This document shows positions 6,933 to 13,767 of a DNA stretch of 13,767 nt, one piece after another. Under the pieces are notes generated by a model, which did no database searches, had not been told where the DNA came from, and was given only the letters and a program-made list of their open reading frames with translations. Every line of letters starts with the position of its first letter. Position 1 is the first letter of the stretch. Origin of the DNA: Ignavibacteriales bacterium UBA6490 (GTDB taxonomy: Bacteria; Bacteroidota; Ignavibacteria; Ignavibacteriales; Ignavibacteriaceae); the NCBI GenBank assembly GCA_002435365.1, contig DJMM01000086.1, forward strand, positions 12,608-26,374, read 5' to 3'. The position numbers were made by a program, and so were the translations under genes.

Positions 6933-8575
6933 ACGACCTCCTTTTCCTCCAGAATATCCTGGTCATTATCCTTATACTCATATGGTCCTTCAGTAATTAA
7001 AGGAATTTCTTCAAAATTTTCGTACGTCGGAGGAGTTTCAATCTGCCATTCAAGAGTCTCTCCTCCCCATATATTCCTGGCAGTCACTTTTTTACCTCGC
7101 TTAAGGCTTAGATATAAGTTTGTAAACATGATTATAAGCCCTGTTATCAGTATCCATGAACCAACTGTTGAAATCTGGTGATAAATTGTGTATTCGGGTA
7201 AATAATCATAATACCTTCTTGGCATACCCAGCCAGCCCATAATAAACATTGGGAAATAAAGTACATTAAATCCTATAAACAAAAACCAGAATGCCGAATA
7301 AGCTGCTTTTTTATTGTACATCCTTCCGAACATCTTTGGCAGCCAGTAATGCAAGGCTGCAAATACTCCGAATCCGGTGCCGCCAAACATAACATAGTGA
7401 AAATGCGCGACTATAAAGGAAGTATCTGTTATATGAATATCAACTGACAAAGCTCCCTGCATTACACCTGTCAATCCCCCTATTGAAAAGAGAAAAATAA
7501 ATGCAAGTGCAAATGCCATTGGGGGTTCAAGCGATATGGAACCTTTATAAAGTGTGGCAGTCCAGTTAAATACTTTAATCGCACTTGGTATAGCAACGAG
7601 AAACGTAAGAAGTGAAAATACAAATTGTCCAAAATCACTCATCCCGGCAGCAAACATATGGTGTGCCCATACAAGTGATCCGAACACAGCGATAGCAAGA
7701 CTGGAGAACGCTATGAACTTATATCCGAAAATGGTACGGTGTGCAAATACAGGAATGATTTCAGAGACAACACCCATGGCAGGAAGAATCATAATATAAA
7801 CTGCCGGATGCGAATATATCCAAAACAGGTGTTGAAATAGTACAGGATCACCTCCAAGTGCAGGGTCAAATAAACCTACCCCAAATACACGTTCGACAAC
7901 TATCAGTAATAATGTAATGCCAATTATGGGAGTCGCAAGAACCTGAATCCACGCAGTAGCATAAAGAGACCATGTAAAAAGCGGCATCTTAAACCATCCC
8001 ATCCCGGGAGCTCTCAGCCTGTGAATTGTAGTTACAAAATTTATTCCCGTTAATATGGATGAGAAGCCGAGGATAAATGCAGCAAATACAGTAAATATAA
8101 CGTTCGTGCCCGTTCGGACTGAATAGGGGATGTAAAATGTCCATCCTGTATCAGCCGGACCCCCGGGAAGAAGAATGGACAATAAAACAAGTGCCCCGCC
8201 AATTACATATAACCACCATGATAACAGATTAAGCCTAGGAAAGGCAACATCCTTTGCTCCGATCAGTATCGGCAGAAAAAAGTTTCCGAATATTGCAGGA
8301 AGACCCGGGATAACAAAAAGGAAAATCATTATTACCCCATGCAGGGTAAAGAATGTGTTATAAGTCTGGGCAGAAACTATGGTCTTACCCGGGTAGAGAA
8401 GTTCAAGTCTCATCAGAAATCCGAAAACAACCCCTGCGGCAAAGAATACTGTTGCGGCAATTAGGTACATTATTCCAATGCGCTTATGGTCAGTGGAAAA
8501 TATCCACCCTCTTAATCCTTTATAACGTCCCTGATACTCCAGGTAGCTGACGTGTGTTGTTTCGCTGCTCATCAT
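6929..8575 (-). CDS. coxA: Cytochrome c oxidase subunit I, A2-type haem-copper oxidase
   Basis: 548 residues with twelve or so membrane helices, and all metal ligands are present. Low-spin haem ligands are His79 (in TLHGVIMIF) and His393. The high-spin haem a3 ligand is His391 (HFHYVMFGG). CuB ligands are His256, His305 and His306 (WAHHMFAAGM). Tyr260 is in place for the His-Tyr crosslink. The helix VI motif is YSHPAVY at 254-260: Tyr-Ser stand where A1 oxidases have the D-channel Glu, which marks the A2 subfamily of Rhodothermus and Thermus caa3. K-channel Lys334 (PSAIKVFNW) and D-channel entrance Asp109 and Asn116 are kept. The enzyme reduces oxygen to water while pumping protons. Two ATGs stand in tandem (8575 and 8572). 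The second is spaced better from GGGGAG at 8578-8583, so the protein may begin at residue 2. The first overlaps the SCO stop as ATGA. Confidence 0.97.
   Translation of the reverse strand: MMSSETTHVSYLEYQGRYKGLRGWIFSTDHKRIGIMYLIAATVFFAAGVVFGFLMRLELLYPGKTIVSAQTYNTFFTLHGVIMIFLFVIPGLPAIFGNFFLPILIGAKDVAFPRLNLLSWWLYVIGGALVLLSILLPGGPADTGWTFYIPYSVRTGTNVIFTVFAAFILGFSSILTGINFVTTIHRLRAPGMGWFKMPLFTWSLYATAWIQVLATPIIGITLLLIVVERVFGVGLFDPALGGDPVLFQHLFWIYSHPAVYIMILPAMGVVSEIIPVFAHRTIFGYKFIAFSSLAIAVFGSLVWAHHMFAAGMSDFGQFVFSLLTFLVAIPSAIKVFNWTATLYKGSISLEPPMAFALAFIFLFSIGGLTGVMQGALSVDIHITDTSFIVAHFHYVMFGGTGFGVFAALHYWLPKMFGRMYNKKAAYSAFWFLFIGFNVLYFPMFIMGWLGMPRRYYDYLPEYTIYHQISTVGSWILITGLIIMFTNLYLSLKRGKKVTARNIWGGETLEWQIETPPTYENFEEIPLITEGPYEYKDNDQDILEEKEVV
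6936..6941 (-). promoter_or_regulatory. Ribosome binding site supporting the GTG start of subunit III
   Basis: GGAGGT on the minus strand lies within the last codons of coxA, three bases before GTG 6932-6930. It explains the non-ATG start and the overlap of the two genes. Confidence 0.65.
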
Positions 8576-9363
8576 TTCTCCCCTTTCTTAGCTTGTGACT
8601 TTTTAGGTTTAATTGTAAGAAATAATACAAATCCGATCACAAGAACCAGCATACCTGCACCAAGCACTCTGGTAATATTAAAGACATAGGTCTTCCCTTC
8701 AGGATCATAGCTGAAACAGAACTGAAGAACCCGTGCAATTGTTGGACTTACCTTACCTTCCTGGGCTTCCGTAATTGCCATTTTGAAATCAAAAGGAAGA
8801 ATATTAAAACCGGCTTTATCGGAATATCCGGGAAACAGGTATCGGGTAATCTTTCCTTCAGCAGTCACAAAAATAAAAGCCCCGGTATGAATGAATTCCT
8901 TCCCCTGTCTCTGGTAATAAAATCCGGCTGCATCTGTAAGTATTTTTATATTGATACTGTCCCCGGTAAGAAATCTCCATGATTCAGGTGGAAATGCTTT
9001 CTCAATCATACTCAGATAATTATTTTTTTTCTTCAAAGCCAGAGCCGGTGTATCTGTTCCATCGAAGCTTAAGGAAATTATGTTATAATCTTCGCCTGGA
9101 CGGAGATCAGAAATCTGAACGACTTCAGCCAGAGAGTTAAGAAGTGGTGTACATATACCGGGACAGTCATAATATACAAAAGTGAATAAAGTCGGTTTTG
9201 TCATTAAGTCCTTCAGCAGTACAGGTTTACCATTTTCATCTTTGAAAGTTAAATTAAGCGGCAACATCTTGCCTAACTGCTCATCGATGCCAATTTTAAT
9301 TTTATCTGCCGGCTGAGCCTGAACTGCAGCTAAAAATGTGATTATTAAAAATATCTTTTTCAT
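8572..9363 (-). CDS. SCO1/SenC family copper chaperone for the CuA site
   Basis: 263 residues. An N-terminal signal peptide (about 1-16, ending AVQAQ) exports a thioredoxin-like domain. The copper site is complete: Cys67 and Cys71 in YDCPGICTP and His159 in EFIHTGAFIF. Proteins of this family deliver copper to, or reduce, the CuA centre of oxidase subunit II, which fits the position directly before the oxidase genes. The C-terminus carries one hydrophobic helix (about 234-251) followed by a lysine-rich tail. After signal cleavage the protein would therefore be anchored by its C-terminus with the domain in the periplasm, unlike the N-terminal anchor of mitochondrial Sco1. The start is ATG with a weak AGGT seven bases upstream. 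A gap of nine bases separates it from the cytochrome gene upstream. Confidence 0.93.
   Translation of the reverse strand: MKKIFLIITFLAAVQAQPADKIKIGIDEQLGKMLPLNLTFKDENGKPVLLKDLMTKPTLFTFVYYDCPGICTPLLNSLAEVVQISDLRPGEDYNIISLSFDGTDTPALALKKKNNYLSMIEKAFPPESWRFLTGDSINIKILTDAAGFYYQRQGKEFIHTGAFIFVTAEGKITRYLFPGYSDKAGFNILPFDFKMAITEAQEGKVSPTIARVLQFCFSYDPEGKTYVFNITRVLGAGMLVLVIGFVLFLTIKPKKSQAKKGEK
8578..8583 (-). promoter_or_regulatory. Ribosome binding site of subunit I
   Basis: GGGGAG on the minus strand lies two bases before ATG 8575-8573 and five bases before ATG 8572-8570. The spacing favours the second ATG as the true start. Confidence 0.55.
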
Positions 9364-9372
9364 TTATATGAC

Positions 9373-10305
9373 CTAAATAATTTCTGTGAGTAACTTATAC
9401 AAAATGCTCCATTCATCTTCATTTAGTTTAAAAACCTCACCGTTAAATCCATTCCTGTTAATACTTGTTAATATCAGCGCTTTCATTTTATTTTTATCTC
9501 GCTTCCACTCTGTGGATTGTGTCAGAGCGGTTACAGCCTGAATTTTATCAGTAACAAGCTGGTCGAATAATTCTCCGCCTTCATCCTTCATTCCGGAAAG
9601 TTTTCTTAATGAATTAATTATTCTTTCAGTCTTTGACCTGTTTTCTTTCAGATAAATTTCCATAGCATTCTTAACAGGTATCTGTCCGGCTATCTTTGAA
9701 CCAGCTGAAAGGTTGTATGTCTGATCAAGCAATGTAAGTTCATCGGTTGTAACTGCAGTCGCATTATTAACAAAATTGCTGCGGATATACTGCGCAAGGG
9801 CAAGTTTCTCCCGGGGCTGGAAATAACTAAATGATATCATTCCAGAACCGGCTATTCCTTCTTCGATGGTTTTGTAAATACCGGTCAGGGTACTGCCATT
9901 TATCCATCCCTCATTATTATGAAAATTTCTCGGCTTCGGATTCAACGACGAACCTGCCAGACCATCTCCCATGCCATTTTCACCATGACAGGATAAACAG
10001 GCGGTCATATAAAGATTTTTACCTGTCTCGAGCAGCGGTTCACCTGGTTTTTCCACTTCTTTAAGGTCAATTGCCGGAATTGTACCGGGTTCTGTTATCT
10101 TTAGTTCTTCAATAATATGTGTTGAGTCAGCTAGTGAAGGAGGTACAGTTTGTCTTTCAACATTGCCTAAATTGTTAATGTAATAGATTCCCACCATAAA
10201 TCCGGCTATCATGATGTATATGTATGTGAGTCCGAATATCTTACCCGGATTTTCCTTTAATTCATAAAAGTATTTTTTAAAGTCTGGTTTTTTCATAATT
10301 ATCAT
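9373..10305 (-). CDS. Membrane-anchored monohaem cytochrome c with C-terminal extension
   Basis: 310 residues. One uncleaved-looking helix (about 24-43) leaves the rest in the periplasm. The class I cytochrome c domain, about 92-178, has the haem motif CLSCH at 103-107 followed by GENGMGDG, and likely axial Met156 (SGMISF). About 130 further residues, mostly polar and probably helical, follow with no second CxxCH. This extension is not recognised. The gene lies between actF and the SCO/oxidase genes. I infer that it carries electrons from alternative complex III to the CuA subunit, which has no c domain of its own. It could instead be an extra subunit of alternative complex III. Upstream is actF, with a nine-base gap. 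AAAGAG five bases before ATG 10305 supports that start, and ATG 10296 is the alternative. Confidence 0.85.
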   Translation of the reverse strand: MIIMKKPDFKKYFYELKENPGKIFGLTYIYIMIAGFMVGIYYINNLGNVERQTVPPSLADSTHIIEELKITEPGTIPAIDLKEVEKPGEPLLETGKNLYMTACLSCHGENGMGDGLAGSSLNPKPRNFHNNEGWINGSTLTGIYKTIEEGIAGSGMISFSYFQPREKLALAQYIRSNFVNNATAVTTDELTLLDQTYNLSAGSKIAGQIPVKNAMEIYLKENRSKTERIINSLRKLSGMKDEGGELFDQLVTDKIQAVTALTQSTEWKRDKNKMKALILTSINRNGFNGEVFKLNEDEWSILYKLLTEII

Positions 10306-10314
10306 AATTACTCT

Positions 10315-11493
10315 TTAAAGATGAAAATTTAATCCTTTTTCCAGTTTAGGATCACCAATGGGAATTAGATTCTTCCTGGCAGCCAGATAATTGAATAATA
10401 CAATTATAAATCCTGCAGCAAAAATTGGAAACGCGAATTCGATCCAGCTTATTGAAAATCCGTTTTTATATAAGTTAGGTAATATAAGCCAATACAAGTC
10501 GAACAAATGTGCAATAAGTATCCAAATCGATATAAACTTTAATCTCTTGGGATTCATCTTGGATGGCTGAGATAACAATGCAGAATATGGAACGACAAAG
10601 TGAACCACTATAAGCAGAATTGATATATATTCCCATCCTCCCTGCCAGCGTGAAAGGAACCAGAAATTTTCCTCAGGAAGATCCGCATACCAGATCAGCA
10701 TATATTGTGAAAATGCAATGTATCCCCAGAAATTTATAAAGGCGAATAATAAAGCACCCAGACTAAAATAATGGTCATTTGTAATTCTGGGATGAAGATA
10801 TCCCTTCTCCTTTAAAGTAACCGCACCAAGCGTAATAGCGGCAAGTGCACCGATAACCGACCCCGAAAAGAAATAAACACCGAATATTGTGCTGAACCAG
10901 TGAGGCTCAAGACTCATTAACCAATCAATTGAGGTTATAGTAACAGTAATAGCAAATACAGGAATAAATACTGCTGAAAGTGTTATATTCTTTTTTGTCA
11001 ACTTTTGGTCACTTGTTTTATCCTGTTTCTCTGAATTACGAATAATAAGAAACCAGAATAACGTCCATATTAAAAGAATGGCTGCGGTCCGGATTATAAA
11101 AAAAGTTGAGTTGAGATATGGAGATTTACCTTTGAGAATTTCATCTCCGGCAACTGCCTCAGGATGACTCCAGTGAAACAGATCATGCAGAGAAAAAAGA
11201 AGTGGTATAGCCAGTATTATAAGTAAAGGAATCAACGAAGCATAAAACTCAATAATCCTTCTTAAGGGAGTACTCCATTCTGCACCGGCAACATATTCTA
11301 TTGCCACAAGAAACAAAGCTCCTATACCTATGCTGAGAATGAAAATATATACAAGCAGATAATTGAATATTGCCCGCTGATAATCAGTCGCAAAACCAGC
11401 TATTATAAATATGAATCCCACACTCAGAAGAATCCATCCGAGCTTTATCATGGCCGGGGGCAGTTCTTTTTTTATTAAATTATTATTGAGCAT
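10315..11493 (-). CDS. actF: Alternative complex III subunit ActF (quinol:cytochrome c oxidoreductase membrane subunit)
   Basis: 392 residues with about ten membrane helices. Features seen in ActF proteins are LSIGIGALFLVAIEYVAG near residue 53, WSTPLRRIIE at about 73-82, SLEPHWFSTIFGVYFFSG in the middle, and the loop FSQYMLIWYADLPEE, all in the order expected. In alternative complex III, ActF is one of the integral membrane subunits beside the NrfD-like ActC. It has no haem-binding CxxCH. Its start codon lies 11 bases inside the end of the actDE gene, with AAGGA eight bases upstream. The reading frames therefore overlap, and translational coupling with the preceding subunit is likely. Confidence 0.92.
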   Translation of the reverse strand: MLNNNLIKKELPPAMIKLGWILLSVGFIFIIAGFATDYQRAIFNYLLVYIFILSIGIGALFLVAIEYVAGAEWSTPLRRIIEFYASLIPLLIILAIPLLFSLHDLFHWSHPEAVAGDEILKGKSPYLNSTFFIIRTAAILLIWTLFWFLIIRNSEKQDKTSDQKLTKKNITLSAVFIPVFAITVTITSIDWLMSLEPHWFSTIFGVYFFSGSVIGALAAITLGAVTLKEKGYLHPRITNDHYFSLGALLFAFINFWGYIAFSQYMLIWYADLPEENFWFLSRWQGGWEYISILLIVVHFVVPYSALLSQPSKMNPKRLKFISIWILIAHLFDLYWLILPNLYKNGFSISWIEFAFPIFAAGFIIVLFNYLAARKNLIPIGDPKLEKGLNFHL

Positions 11494-12643
11494 TTGCAGT
11501 ATCCTTTTTTATCGCTTCAATATCTGCAGATGTGGCATTTTTTGCCCTTTGCAGAACTCTGATATAGTGCACTATTGCCCATCGTTCATCCCGGTTTATC
11601 TGGGAGGCATAAGAAGGCATTATATTCTGTCCATTGGTGATGATATGATAAATCATTCCATCCGCCATATCCCTTCCCCTCTCTGAATGGAGTGACGGGG
11701 GATTTGGAAACTGCCCTCTCAACCTGCTGTCACCATCTGCATAATACCCGTGGCAAGGACTGCAGTATATATTGAATCTTTTCCCGCCTATCTCCAGTAT
11801 TTCCTTTGTCGGTATAAGCGGATTTGTTAAAACTTCGGCAGGTGAAGGAATTCCGGAATATGGATATGGTACAAAGCCTCTTGCTACTGTACCTTTGACA
11901 GGTGTGCGCATCCCGATGTTGTCGCTGAAAATATCGCTTTTCTCCTGCGGTATTAATTTTTCCTGCTCCACCATAAAATCATAAGGAGGCATGTATAGGA
12001 GTTTATTCAAAGCAATGTATGTAAATGCTGAAGCAGTAACCGCTATTACTGCAAGAAATGTTATGAACTTCGGGTCAAACAACGGAATATCTGCTTTTGC
12101 AGGAAAATAAATCTTTTCAATACCTTCACCGCCGAGATTCTGGTAAAGAGTTCTGATTTCATCCTCATTAAACTGCGGGTCATCGCTTCGAATAAATATT
12201 CCGAATTTGTCCAGCGAAACCTTTTTCATATATTCTGTTTCATGAAGAGGATGACTGTTTGAAGGGAAATTGAAAAAGAAAGCTATCATACCAATAACAG
12301 TTGATAAGGTAGCAAGAAGAACAGTTACCTCAAACGTGACCGGAATGAATGCAGGCAGTGCAAAAAACGGCTTCCCGCCGATTACCATCGGATAATCACG
12401 CGTCATAGCCCAGAACATAAATAAAAGCGCAAATACTGCACCGCTTAAACCGAAAATCAGAGTAATATAGCCGAGTTTTGAAGGTTTCATCCTCATAGCA
12501 TTGTCCATACCATGAACCGGATACGGGGTGTTCACGTCAAATTCTGAGTATCCCTTACCGGAAACTTCGGCTGCAGCTTTAATAATCCCGTCAGGAGAAC
12601 TGAATACTGTACCGATTCCATAAAGTTTATCGATTCTTTCCAT
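11483..12643 (-). CDS. actDE: ActD-ActE fusion: DUF3341 membrane subunit joined to monohaem cytochrome c of alternative complex III
   Basis: 386 residues from ATG 12643, or 387 from an in-frame TTG directly before it. Positions below count from the TTG. The first half is ActD (DUF3341): a cytoplasmic N-terminal domain with YGIGTVFSSPDGI, helices at about 58-80 and 97-126, then FGIFIRSDDPQF and a short soluble region to about 184. The second half is ActE: one anchor helix at 193-213, then a class I cytochrome c with CSPCH at 295-299 and likely axial Met343 in NIMPSYASQI. No stop or frameshift separates the halves. ActE should accept electrons from the multihaem ActA and pass them to the oxidase side; ActD is a structural membrane subunit. 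The gene overlaps the actC stop by one base (TGATG) and runs 11 bases into actF. Confidence 0.92.
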   Translation of the reverse strand: MERIDKLYGIGTVFSSPDGIIKAAAEVSGKGYSEFDVNTPYPVHGMDNAMRMKPSKLGYITLIFGLSGAVFALLFMFWAMTRDYPMVIGGKPFFALPAFIPVTFEVTVLLATLSTVIGMIAFFFNFPSNSHPLHETEYMKKVSLDKFGIFIRSDDPQFNEDEIRTLYQNLGGEGIEKIYFPAKADIPLFDPKFITFLAVIAVTASAFTYIALNKLLYMPPYDFMVEQEKLIPQEKSDIFSDNIGMRTPVKGTVARGFVPYPYSGIPSPAEVLTNPLIPTKEILEIGGKRFNIYCSPCHGYYADGDSRLRGQFPNPPSLHSERGRDMADGMIYHIITNGQNIMPSYASQINRDERWAIVHYIRVLQRAKNATSADIEAIKKDTANAQ

Positions 12644-13767
12644 CAATGATTACCTCCATGAATAGCAGGCTGCGCACCATCTGAAACCGCCTTTACTTCC
12701 GAGATCGAAACTACAGGCAGAGTCCGTGTAAAAAGTATTACCAGTGTAAAGAATAATCCGAAACTTCCAAGCAGGATTCCGATATCAAAAATTGTAGGAG
12801 TAAAATTCGCCCAGCTTGATGGCAGAAAATCCCTGTGCAAAGAAGTAACCACAATAACAAATCTCTCAAACCACATCCCTATATTTACAAAAATCACAAT
12901 GACCAGCATAACTGGTACTGATCGCCTGATCTTCTTTATCCAGAACAACTGCGGAATTAACACATTACAGGATATCATTATCCAGTATGCCCAGGCATAA
13001 TGACCAAGGGCCCGATTCAAAAATACAAACTGTTCAAATGGATTGCCGCTGTACCAGGCAATGAAGAATTCCATTGAGTAACCGTAACCTACCATCAAAC
13101 CGGTGGCTAAGATAACTTTATTCATCTTTTCAAGATGATCCAGAGTAATTATATGTTCAAGATTAAATATCCTGCGGACAAAGATCAGCACGGTTACAAC
13201 CATCGCAAATCCTGAGAATATCGCTCCGGCTACAAAATAGGGAGGGAAAATTGTAGTATGCCATCCCGGCATCACCGATACTGCAAAATCAAAACTGACT
13301 ATGGTGTGAACAGAAAGAACCAGTGGTGTGGCAAATCCGGCAAGAAGTAAATAGGCTTTTTCATAATGCTGCCAGTTCCGGTTGGAATGCCGCCAGCCAA
13401 GGCTGAATACCGAATATATTACCTTCTTTATTCCAGATTTTGTCCTCTCCCGCAACGATGCAAAATCAGGAATCAGACCGACATACCAGAATATAAGCGA
13501 AACTGTAAAATATGTACTTACCGCAAAAACATCCCAAACCAGCGGTGAGGAAAAATTAACCCACAACCCATGCTGATTCGGATATGGCAGAAGATATGCT
13601 GCCAGCCAAGGTCTTCCGGTATGAATTATAGGAAATATTCCTGCACACATAACCGCGAATATGGTCATTGCTTCTGCAAACCTGGCAATACCGGTTCTCC
13701 ATTTCTGCCGGAGCAGGAAAAGTATGGCTGATATTAATGTACCGGCATGACCGATACCAACCCAGAA
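12643..13767 (-). CDS. actC: Alternative complex III subunit ActC (NrfD/PsrC-like), 5' end outside the window
   Basis: The frame is open from the right edge to TGA at 12645-12643, giving 374 residues. The first in-window ATG (13668) is internal: the 33 codons before it read FWVGIGHAGTLISAI, then RQKWRT and RFAEA, a stretch typical of ActC, so the true start lies to the right, probably about 90-110 codons further. The protein is a polytopic NrfD-family quinol-binding subunit. Visible hallmarks are the HAGTLIS helix, HTGRPW near residue 49, SVHTIVSFDFAVSVMPGWHTTIFPPYF at about 152-178 (His153, His170), YSMEFFIAWYSGNPFE, and NIGMWFERFVIVVTSLHRDFLPSSW near the C-terminus. No haem motif is expected or seen. 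In this complex ActC lies next to the iron-sulphur subunit ActB, whose gene should be just outside the window together with actA. Confidence 0.93.
   Translation of the reverse strand, partial: FWVGIGHAGTLISAILFLLRQKWRTGIARFAEAMTIFAVMCAGIFPIIHTGRPWLAAYLLPYPNQHGLWVNFSSPLVWDVFAVSTYFTVSLIFWYVGLIPDFASLRERTKSGIKKVIYSVFSLGWRHSNRNWQHYEKAYLLLAGFATPLVLSVHTIVSFDFAVSVMPGWHTTIFPPYFVAGAIFSGFAMVVTVLIFVRRIFNLEHIITLDHLEKMNKVILATGLMVGYGYSMEFFIAWYSGNPFEQFVFLNRALGHYAWAYWIMISCNVLIPQLFWIKKIRRSVPVMLVIVIFVNIGMWFERFVIVVTSLHRDFLPSSWANFTPTIFDIGILLGSFGLFFTLVILFTRTLPVVSISEVKAVSDGAQPAIHGGNH
12652..12657 (-). promoter_or_regulatory. Ribosome binding site of actDE
   Basis: GGAGGT on the minus strand lies inside the last codons of actC, eight bases before ATG 12643-12641 and five before the TTG at 12646-12644. 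The codon type and spacing favour the ATG. Confidence 0.65.

Noticed and set aside
6783..7181. 132-codon plus-strand open frame across the coxA/coxC junction
   Set aside because: It lies antisense to two well-conserved oxidase genes, shows no domain, and its composition follows from the complementary strand.
11483..12643. Possible frameshift or assembly artefact joining actD and actE
   Set aside because: The frame is continuous, both halves keep their full family features, and the junction has no homopolymer run suggesting an error.
12643..13668. ATG at 13668 as the start of actC
   Set aside because: The frame stays open to the window edge, and the preceding 33 codons match the conserved ActC segment, so this ATG is internal.
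1..13767. CRISPR array, tRNA/rRNA, transposase, phage or defence genes
   Set aside because: No direct-repeat array, RNA-gene consensus, transposase motif or terminal inverted repeats were seen; all long frames are assigned to respiration, a glycosyltransferase or the Asp-box protein.

Overview
The window comes from a bacterium of moderate to low GC. It most likely belongs to the Bacteroidota/Chlorobiota/Ignavibacteriota (FCB) group. The alternative complex III plus haem-copper oxidase cluster, and the large secreted Asp-box protein, fit that group. Several starts have strong GGAGGT-type ribosome binding sites, which suits an Ignavibacteriota-like genome better than a classical Bacteroidetes that rarely uses them. 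The lineage is inferred from gene content and is not proven by any marker gene here.

From right to left, about 10.6 kb (3139-13767) is one tightly packed minus-strand respiratory operon. It enters at the right edge inside actC, a NrfD-like membrane subunit of alternative complex III. A single actD-actE fusion follows (DUF3341 membrane protein joined to a monohaem cytochrome c), then actF, then a membrane-anchored monohaem cytochrome c with a long C-terminal extension. Next are an SCO1/SenC copper chaperone and oxidase subunits I, III, IV and II in that order, then haem O synthase (ctaB). The last gene is an unusual 443-residue membrane protein with about eight helices and a C-terminal cytochrome c domain. 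Junctions are 1-11 base overlaps or gaps of 14 bases or fewer, so co-transcription and translational coupling are likely. The promoter, and presumably actA and actB, lie beyond the right edge.

Together these genes describe a quinol-to-oxygen chain. Alternative complex III oxidises menaquinol or another quinol and passes electrons to cytochrome c. An A2-type (YSHP motif) cytochrome c oxidase then reduces oxygen. SCO loads the CuA site and CtaB starts haem A synthesis. Subunit II has the CuA site but no fused cytochrome c domain, so the two extra cytochromes of the operon are candidates for the link between the complexes.

The left 3.1 kb is different. A plus-strand GT2 membrane glycosyltransferase (2047-3114) converges on the end of the operon. 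A divergent minus-strand gene (1727 to beyond the left edge) encodes a secreted Asp-box/BNR-repeat protein that is cut off by the window. The intergenic stretch between them is AT-rich but carries a less AT-rich island of about 90 bases with two potential hairpins.

I see no CRISPR array, tRNA, rRNA, insertion sequence, phage gene or defence system. The most interesting items are variations in a respiratory supercomplex operon rather than a wholly new system.
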